Positions 58,570-64,000 of a DNA stretch of 64,000 bases are shown piece by piece. The position numbers and the translations under genes are program-made. The notes below the pieces were generated by a model. That model made no database searches. It saw nothing but the letters and a program-made list of their open reading frames with translations, and was not told the origin of the DNA. Origin of the DNA: Xenophilus sp. AP218F (GTDB taxonomy: Bacteria > Pseudomonadota > Gammaproteobacteria > Burkholderiales > Chromobacteriaceae); contig NJIE01000026.1 in NCBI GenBank assembly GCA_002213445.1, positions 1 through 64,000 on the forward strand, in the 5' to 3' direction. Position 1 is the first letter of the stretch. Every line of letters starts with the position of its first letter.

Positions 58570-58911
58570 TCAAAGCTGGTATTGCTTGGCGAGGCGATTG
58601 TTCTGATTGAGCGCCACCAGTTCCTGCTTGAGCAGGTCCACCCAAACCGCCAAATGTTGCTGGGTTTGCTGACGCAGACTCAGGACGCGCTGCAAAGCCT
58701 CCTGCTGCGCAGGCAGAAGCGGGGCCCTGCCCTCCGCCGCCAGGCGCTCCAGCAACACCGCGGTGTAATGCTCCTGGCGCTCGATCAGCTGGTGGGCTGC
58801 CGGCTGTTTTTCCTGCACCGAGGCCAGCGCTTGCTGCGCCAGCTGATCCAGCGCGGCGATCAACTCGCCCAATCCGGCTGGCGGAGGAGGATAGGAAGGT
58901 TTGGTCGGCAT
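58570..58911 (-). CDS. fliT: FliT-like flagellar export chaperone
   Basis: 113 residues, all-helical and Gln/Leu-rich: ELIAALDQLAQQALASVQEKQ, LIERQEHYTAVLLERL, LQRVLSLRQQTQQHLAVWVDLLKQELVALNQNNRLAKQY (in blocks). Length and helical pattern fit FliT, the chaperone of FliD. It overlaps fliS by the TGATG junction, so it is translationally coupled. Called mainly from position fliD-fliS-fliT. Confidence 0.75.
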   Translation of the reverse strand: MPTKPSYPPPPAGLGELIAALDQLAQQALASVQEKQPAAHQLIERQEHYTAVLLERLAAEGRAPLLPAQQEALQRVLSLRQQTQQHLAVWVDLLKQELVALNQNNRLAKQYQL

Positions 58912-59351
58912 CAAGCCCCCGTTTGCGCGGCGGCGGCCTTGGCGGCCGCGGCGGCGTTTTCACGATCCACTTGCTGCCAGGCCGGCAAAATGGTTTCCAG
59001 AAGATTGCGCACTTCTTCCAGGATTTCCGGATCGTTTTTCAGCGTCGCCTGAGTCAGGCGCTGCTTCATGTAGAGATAGAGATCGTTCAAATTGCGCGCC
59101 GCGTCGCTGCCAAGCTCAAGATCCAGCGCGATGCGCAAGCCTTCCACGATGTCCATCGCCTTGGAAATCATCCTGGCCTTCTCTTCGAAACGGCCGGCCT
59201 GGATGGCGATGCTGGCTGTCGACAGCGCCTTGATGGCGCCTTCGTAGAGCAAAACCACGATGCCGATCGGACTTGCGCCGTACACCGCAGCCTTGAGGGC
59301 ATCGTTGGCGTAAGCCTGATTGAACTGCTTGAGCATGCGTGAATTCAGCAT
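58911..59351 (-). CDS. fliS: Flagellin-specific chaperone FliS
   Basis: 146 residues. FNQAYANDALKAAVYGASPIGIVVLLYEGAI (9-39, in blocks) is the FliS signature, with GRFEEKARMISKAMDIVEGLR following. LNDLYLYMKQRLTQATLKND is the last conserved helix. It binds the flagellin C terminus and blocks premature polymerisation. ATG 59351 (MLNSRMLKQF) or 59336 (MLKQF) could start it. Confidence 0.93.
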   Translation of the reverse strand: MLNSRMLKQFNQAYANDALKAAVYGASPIGIVVLLYEGAIKALSTASIAIQAGRFEEKARMISKAMDIVEGLRIALDLELGSDAARNLNDLYLYMKQRLTQATLKNDPEILEEVRNLLETILPAWQQVDRENAAAAAKAAAAQTGA

Positions 59352-59419
59352 ATCTTTCCCATCGATTTTCTTATTGCATAAAACTTGCTGTCAGCACGGC
59401 CCGAGGCCGCCCTCACGAC

Positions 59420-60793
59420 TTACTTCGAGCTGATCAAGCGATCCAGACTGCTGGAGGCGCTGGCCATTTTAGCCAAGGTCGCATTCAGAGCCGTGTATTG
59501 TTGCAGCAATTGCTTTTGCTTGTTGGCCAAACGCGAGGTCATCGAGTCCTGATTGCTTTTCTCGATGGTCAACCGGCTATTGATCGAGCTCTTGCTGCTT
59601 TCGATCACGCCATTGGGCCCCAGCATGCTGTTGATCACCTTGTTGAAGTTTTGCCCCACGCCGGTATTGTCCGAATTGCCGAACAGTTTGAGCACCGCTT
59701 GCTGGTCTTTCTTGGCCGCATCGTTGAAAGCGGTCTGGTCCAGCTTGAGCGTGCCGTCCTTTTGCAGGGAAATGCCGACCTGGGCCAGATAAGCCACCGA
59801 CTGGGAGGCGTCCACGCCAGGCAGCGGCGTGGACAAAACCTGCTGCAGCTGATTCTGGATGTCGAGTACCGAGGCATTGCCTTTCAGGGCGCCGCTGCGA
59901 GCGCTTTTGACGTCGTTGATTACCTGATTGTAAGCATCGATGAAGCCTTGCAGGCTCTTGCTGACGCTGCTGCTGTCCGGGGACAGGGATACGGTGAAGG
60001 TGGAGCCGGGATTGGCCTTGTACAGGTCCAGTTCCACGCCCGGAATGGCGTTGCTGAGCTTGTTGCTGCCGGACGTCATGCTCACGCCGTTGACCTTGAC
60101 CAGCGCGTCCTTGGCATCCTGCGACTCAGTGGCCGCAGAAGCGCTTTGCCCCAGCCCGCCAAGGGTGGGACCGGCCCCGCCGCTCGCCTCGCTGCCGCCG
60201 GCGGTGATGGTGAATTTGTTGTCATTGCCCGAAGCCGACGAGGTCAGCACCAGCTTGTAAGCGCCGTCCTTCTGCACCAGCGTGCTGTTGACGCCGATGC
60301 CGGCTGCGTTGAGCTTGTCGTTCATGCCTTGCAGCGTAACCGTATCTTCAGGCTTGTCTTTAAGCTTGATGACCTGCTGCTTGCCGTTGATGGTGAGGGT
60401 GATGGAGTCCGGCGCGCCGGGAATGGCGGCTTTCGGATCGGTGATGGCGCTGCCATTGACCTGGTCGAACACCAGTTGCCGCGCCGTGGCCAGGTTTTGC
60501 ACTTCCACCTGGAAAGTTCCGAGCGCTCCGCCGCTGGTAGTGGAAACGCCAGCCATGGACGAATCGCTGATGGACGCTTTGAAAGCCTGCAGAAAACGGC
60601 CGGAAGAAAGCGAAGTCATGGCTGTCTGCAAAGCGGACAGGGAAGAACTGAGCTTGCCTATCGTGCTGAGCTGGCTGTTGTAGGTGCTGCTTTTCTGCTG
60701 GCTGGCATCAAGAGGCTGCCGCTCGATCTGCATCAGGGAGCTGACAATGCCCTGTACGTCCAGGGCACCTACGTTGCTGGTTATCGCTGCCAT
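59420..60793 (-). CDS. fliD: Flagellar filament cap protein FliD (HAP2)
   Basis: 457 residues. The N-terminal coiled-coil region, LDVQGIVSSLMQIERQPLD (about 11-29) and QLSTIGKLSSSLSALQTAMTSL, plus the C-terminal SINSRLTIEKSNQDSMTSRL and LLQQYTALNATLAKMAS, match FliD. The middle is the variable D2-D3 region (VFDQVNGSAITD, SFTVSLSPDSS). It caps the filament tip and helps insert flagellin. The 68-bp gap to fliS has no strong terminator. Confidence 0.94.
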   Translation of the reverse strand: MAAITSNVGALDVQGIVSSLMQIERQPLDASQQKSSTYNSQLSTIGKLSSSLSALQTAMTSLSSGRFLQAFKASISDSSMAGVSTTSGGALGTFQVEVQNLATARQLVFDQVNGSAITDPKAAIPGAPDSITLTINGKQQVIKLKDKPEDTVTLQGMNDKLNAAGIGVNSTLVQKDGAYKLVLTSSASGNDNKFTITAGGSEASGGAGPTLGGLGQSASAATESQDAKDALVKVNGVSMTSGSNKLSNAIPGVELDLYKANPGSTFTVSLSPDSSSVSKSLQGFIDAYNQVINDVKSARSGALKGNASVLDIQNQLQQVLSTPLPGVDASQSVAYLAQVGISLQKDGTLKLDQTAFNDAAKKDQQAVLKLFGNSDNTGVGQNFNKVINSMLGPNGVIESSKSSINSRLTIEKSNQDSMTSRLANKQKQLLQQYTALNATLAKMASASSSLDRLISSK

Positions 60794-60826
60794 GACATTC
60801 CCATATCAAAACCGCCAAGGGACAAA

Positions 60827-61249
60827 TCAGGCTTTGTCCTTCAGCAAAAGTCCTTTGAAATCGCCGATTGCCTTGGCGATGCGCAATGCTTCCTCGGACG
60901 GTATCTGGCGGATCACTTGCTTGGTTTCGGTATCCACAACCTTGACCACCGTCGTCCCCGTGTCCTTGTCCACGGAAAACTGCAAGTTGCTATTGTATAG
61001 CGAAGCGGTGTTATTGAGCTGTTTTACCGACTCCTGCAACTGCTTGGCGATATCCGGCTCAGTCTGCTGCTGCGAGGCCGCTTGCTGCTGACCTTGCGCC
61101 TGGCCTGCCGCGGTCACCGCATTCGCGGAATCCGGCAGCACCGCAGCTGCCTGGCCGTTGCCAGGCTGTGCCAGACCAACCAACTGCTGGTTGGTCACCG
61201 TGGGCGCGCTCCCGCTGACGGGGACCGCTTGAAGCGATGGGATTTGCAT
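60827..61249 (-). CDS. flaG: FlaG-family flagellar protein
   Basis: 140 residues. The first 70 residues are Ala/Gln/Ser-rich and disordered. The C-terminal FlaG domain reads LQFSVDKDTGTTVVKVVDTE, TKQVIRQIPSEEALRIAKAI and FKGLLLKDKA. FlaG affects filament length in related species. It is downstream of fliC and 33 bp before fliD. A long dyad in the fliC-flaG gap (61267-61298) may stabilise the fliC message. Confidence 0.88.
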   Translation of the reverse strand: MQIPSLQAVPVSGSAPTVTNQQLVGLAQPGNGQAAAVLPDSANAVTAAGQAQGQQQAASQQQTEPDIAKQLQESVKQLNNTASLYNSNLQFSVDKDTGTTVVKVVDTETKQVIRQIPSEEALRIAKAIGDFKGLLLKDKA

Positions 61250-61266
61250 GGCAGCTCTCCTAAGAC

Positions 61267-61298
61267 TTGCAGCTCCGGCTGCCCAACCGGAGCTGCAA
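61267..61298. repeat. Hairpin in fliC-flaG spacer
   Basis: TTGCAGCTCCGG (61267-61278) and CCGGAGCTGCAA (61287-61298) pair perfectly. No T run follows on the minus strand (GTCTTAGG). It may attenuate read-through or protect the 3' end of fliC mRNA. Confidence 0.6.
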
Positions 61299-61323
61299 AC
61301 GGTTTATCACCATCCAGCTAGCC

Positions 61324-62172
61324 TTACTGTAGCAGGGTCAGCGCCGCTTGTGGCAGGGTATTGGCTTGTTTCAGAATCGAAGCGCCCGCTTGTTGCAGGA
61401 TCTGGTTCTGCGTCAGTTTGGCCGTTTCCGAAGCAAAATCCACATCCAGAATACGGCTATTGGCGGCAGTCAGGTTCTGCACATAGTTATGCAAGTTGGC
61501 CACTACCGCGTCGAAACGGTTCTGAACTGCGCCAAAGGTGGAGCGCACCGTGGAAATTTCGGCGATGTCCGAATCCAAAGCCGACAACACGCTGGACGCG
61601 CCAGACTGGGTCGTCACGCTGATGGTGCCGGTGGCGCTCAGGCTCGAGTTGTAGCTGCACAGCACGCCGCCCGAGGTCAGGTCTACCGAAGAAATCGCAA
61701 CTTGGTTATTGGCCGCGCCCGAGGAGCCGACCTGGAAGGTCAGAGTCGAGCCGCCGGACAGCAGGTTGGTGCCGTTGAACTGCGTGGTCTGCACAATCCG
61801 CGAAATTTCCTGGGTCAGCTGGTCCACTTCGTTCTGCAGCTGCGAGCGGTTGGTATTGCTCACCGAGCCGTTGGCTGCCTGCACCGCGATTTCACGAATA
61901 CGCTGCAGGTTGTTGGCGATCTGCCCCAAGGCGCCTTCCGCGGTCTGTCCCACGGAGATGCCGTCGTTGGCGTTGTTGATAGCCTGGTTGTTGCCGTTGA
62001 TGGCCGAGGTCAACGTCTGGGAAATGGCCAGACCCGCCGCATCGTCCTTGGCGCTGTTGATGCGCAAACCGGAGGACAAGCGCTGCAGGGATTGGCTCAG
62101 GGCGTTGGCCGAGTTGTTGAGGTTGAGCTGCGCCTGCAGCGAGGTGACGTTGGTGTTGACGGTAATGGCCAT
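61324..62172 (-). CDS. fliC: Flagellin
   Basis: 282 residues. The conserved N-terminal D0/D1 segment [20 protein letters not shown] and [19 protein letters not shown], and the C-terminal [20 protein letters not shown], are standard. The variable centre is short (about 170-215) and includes a single cysteine in [10 protein letters not shown], unusual for flagellins. It is the filament subunit, exported and polymerised under FliD. ATG 62172 was used rather than the longer frame. A sigma-28 promoter lies 50-76 bp upstream. Confidence 0.97.
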   Translation of the reverse strand: MAITVNTNVTSLQAQLNLNNSANALSQSLQRLSSGLRINSAKDDAAGLAISQTLTSAINGNNQAINNANDGISVGQTAEGALGQIANNLQRIREIAVQAANGSVSNTNRSQLQNEVDQLTQEISRIVQTTQFNGTNLLSGGSTLTFQVGSSGAANNQVAISSVDLTSGGVLCSYNSSLSATGTISVTTQSGASSVLSALDSDIAEISTVRSTFGAVQNRFDAVVANLHNYVQNLTAANSRILDVDFASETAKLTQNQILQQAGASILKQANTLPQAALTLLQ

Positions 62173-62221
62173 GATGACTCTCCTGATAATCCTGTTGGGC
62201 AATGAGGCTTGCTTACCAGTC

Positions 62222-62248
62222 ATATCGGCCGCCGCTTTGTGAACTTTA
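62222..62248 (-). promoter_or_regulatory. Sigma-28 (FliA) promoter of fliC
   Basis: On the minus strand TAAA (62248-62245), a 15-bp spacer and GCCGATAT (62229-62222) match the FliA consensus TAAA-N15-GCCGATAA at all but one base. It lies 50 bp before the fliC ATG. Confidence 0.93.
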
Positions 62249-62569
62249 CACTTGATATGTGAATTTTCACACTACGCGCCGAGGGAGTTGTTTTGTCATC
62301 AAAAAAACAACAGTTAAACACCAAAGGTCATTATCAAAAACGCCCGGGCGCGCTCACGGAACGGTTTGGCGCCTCGCCTTGGGACAATGAGAGCGGATTG
62401 GTCCTGGCGGTGGAGGCAGACCAATCGAGAATCCTTGAACGGCGCGGCGCGTCCTGAAAGTTGCGCCGCGGTGAAATCAGCGCACAGGCCCGACTCTCAA
62501 AACACGCACGCGTCTCGGCGAAGCCGACGCCGCGCCGCCAGCAGCAGGCACAACGGGCGGCTCTGAGGC
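62249..62569. other. Intergenic region upstream of fliC promoter
   Basis: This stretch of about 320 bp has no convincing gene. An A/T-rich run (about 62290-62340) lies just upstream of the sigma-28 promoter and could act as an UP-like element. No terminator was seen for the minus-strand gene ending at 62570. Confidence 0.4.
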
Positions 62570-63040
62570 CTAATAGGCGTAATTGGTATTGCTGGCCATC
62601 TCGATCTGGACCAGCTTGACCCGCTTGTCCGCTTGCAGGCGCTTTTGCACGGCCAGCAAATCCGCGCGCGTCGGCGTATCGAAGACCACCACGTTCTGCA
62701 TCGTGAAACTGACGGTCAAGCCGTGATCTCTGGCGACTGCGGCAGATTGCGCATGAGGCATCAGTTGCGCCAGGATCAGCCCGGTCGCGGTGGCGGACTC
62801 CGGCTGCGAAGCGGGCTGCAACACGTCTCCGCGTTTGAGCGCAGACGCGGCCGGCTGGCCCCCCGCGCCGCGCCTGGCGTTTAACGCGAACGGCGACGCC
62901 ACGCTGGCCGGCCTCGGCAGGTAATACACCTTGCCGTCGATGAGGATGGCGGCACCCGCCTGCTTGACGCCGGTCGCGGCATGCGCGCCGATCGCTGCGG
63001 AGAAGGCCAGCACGCCGGCCAGAATCAGAGTGGTCTTCAT
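62570..63040 (-). CDS. Small exported protein next to subtilase remnant
   Basis: 156 residues. A clear signal peptide, MKTTLILAGVLAFSAAIGAHA, precedes a mature region with ILIDGKVYYLPRP, a Pro/Ala linker, and a compact C-terminal part including GLTVSFTMQNVVVFDTPTRA, LLAVQKRLQADKRVKLVQIE. The last part resembles in size and tone a subtilase-propeptide or inhibitor fold, but I cannot assign it. It lies 32 bp downstream of the dead subtilase gene and was probably its partner. Confidence 0.6.
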   Translation of the reverse strand: MKTTLILAGVLAFSAAIGAHAATGVKQAGAAILIDGKVYYLPRPASVASPFALNARRGAGGQPAASALKRGDVLQPASQPESATATGLILAQLMPHAQSAAVARDHGLTVSFTMQNVVVFDTPTRADLLAVQKRLQADKRVKLVQIEMASNTNYAY

Positions 63041-63072
63041 CTCACGCTCCTGTGGCCGAAGAAGCGGATATG

Positions 63073-64000
63073 TCAGGACTTCAAGCGACCGGTTGAATTA
63101 GGGAGTTTTTGTCTGGAGACGGTAGTGCCTTGGCGAAGCGCGTGAACATATTCACCGGCATTGGTATCGACCACGCGCAAACGCCACTTTCCTTGCGCCT
63201 GTTCTCCATAGCAGTGAACGGACAGCAACCGCTGCTGATTGAGACCATACTTCTCGGCAATCAGCGCAGTGCGGGGGATCAGCAGTAGCGAGCGGATACC
63301 CGCGGGCGAAGTCAACTGCATCGCCAGGTCGTTGACCCGGCCGTGCTGGGCATCCACCAGCACCTGCACCGCTTCCACCGTCAGCGCCTCGGTCTGCTCG
63401 AACTCGCTGACAATGCCGCCGGTGTCCCCATCCGGAATCGCAGCTTGAACATTCACCGGCTTCCAGGCGCTTATCACCAGAGCAGGCAATGCCATGTGAC
63501 TACCACCTTTTGCCAGCGCCGCATCGACGTCAATCAATCCAAAGCCATAAAATACGAAGCGCGCTTTCCTCCCGCATTCAGCGCAGAGAGCACTACGTTC
63601 CAGTCATCGCTGTTCTCGACCGGAATATTGGCGTCCGCATGGGTAAACCATGGTTGCCATCCGAGCCGAAAATCAGATCCTCACCACGTTTGAAATTCAG
63701 GTAGCCGTTGCCGGCTGTCTTGACGAATACCACCCCGCGTCCGCCATGGCTTTCCTGGCTGACTTTCTGATAAGCCTGCTCCCGAAGCTTGAGGCTCAAG
63801 TCGGCGTCCGGATTGCCCGGCATGGACTTGACCGGTACGGGCTCTGGTTGAAGACGCGCGCGTCGGTGGGCAGATCCCGCAAGGAACCATCCGGCTTGAA
63901 TCCATGCGCCAAGCGCCAACTGTCGGCGGTCTGCTTTTTGAGCCAGTTGAAACCTTGCAATTTGGCAGCCGGTACCGCGCCGGGTCCGCCAATATGATTG
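63073..64000 (-). pseudogene. Frameshifted S8-family serine peptidase with P domain (partial)
   Basis: Read on the minus strand from the window edge, one frame gives FNWLKKQTADSWRLAHGF and ARVFNQSPYRSS, then a stop. A second frame gives YQKVSQESHGGRGVVFVKTAGNGYLNF, including the subtilase oxyanion-hole AGN. A third gives DDWNVVLSALNAGGKRASYF, then a stop. The last gives FYGFGLIDVDAALAKGG and a P-domain (EALTVEAVQVLVDAQHGRVN, LAMQLTSPAGIRSLLLIPR). The GTSxAxP catalytic-serine block normally between ASY and YGFG is absent. At least three frameshifts plus this deletion make it inactive. The 5' end is outside the window. Confidence 0.82.

Overview
The window reads as chromosome of a Chromobacterium species or a close Chromobacteriaceae relative. 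The strongest evidence is a LuxR-type gene at 53587-54384 that I recognise as CviR. It converges on and overlaps a CviI-type acyl-homoserine-lactone synthase, and a perfect dyad lies upstream of the synthase. High-GC codon use and the order ispE / tRNA-Gln / prs / rplY / pth / ychF fit a beta-proteobacterium. Identifications come from reading motifs; no database search was possible.

Region 1, about 1-18170, is a heteropolymeric O-antigen or capsule locus. It opens with an inverted repeat resembling two abutted insertion-sequence ends, a wrecked rmlB, an RfaH/NusG-type antiterminator, a promoter-like site with nested palindromes, an ops element, an EPS-associated MarR-like regulator and a wrecked rmlC. 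Then follow ddhD-ddhA-ddhB-ddhC, an RmlC-type epimerase and a short-chain reductase. This is the gene set expected for a CDP-3,6-dideoxyhexose, most likely CDP-L-ascarylose. After it come a Wzx-like flippase, four glycosyltransferases, a Wzy-like polymerase, a fifth glycosyltransferase and a bifunctional ManC. A WbpL/WecA-type initiating transferase faces the cluster on the minus strand. A dead comEA between two REP-like palindromes closes it. The locus looks horizontally acquired, with an older dTDP-rhamnose pathway decayed at its upstream edge.

Region 2, about 18900-40600, is mixed metabolism: gltBD, a cardiolipin-synthase-like PLD protein, an Orn/Lys/Arg decarboxylase, a GNAT enzyme, flavohemoglobin Hmp convergent with a Nudix-fpr pair, an isoaspartyl peptidase, a nitronate monooxygenase behind a trans-sulfuration enzyme, a long-chain acyl-CoA synthetase, a two-gene polar amino acid ABC transporter lacking its ATPase, and a Wzz-type chain-length protein far from the O-antigen genes.

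Region 3, about 40600-52000, is core housekeeping: ychF, pth, rplY, prs, tRNA-Gln, ispE, lolB and a TPR lipoprotein on the minus strand; mutM and plsC on plus; apaH on minus; rep on plus.

Region 4, about 52000-64000, holds a LysR regulator, the cviR/cviI quorum-sensing pair, a succinate-semialdehyde-type dehydrogenase and a minus-strand flagellar block (fliC, flaG, fliD, fliS, fliT, a DUF2802 protein, fliK, an FlhB-C-terminus-like protein), with a clear sigma-28 promoter before fliC. The window ends in a frameshifted subtilase gene that has lost its catalytic-serine segment, next to a small exported protein. No CRISPR array or intact mobile element was seen.
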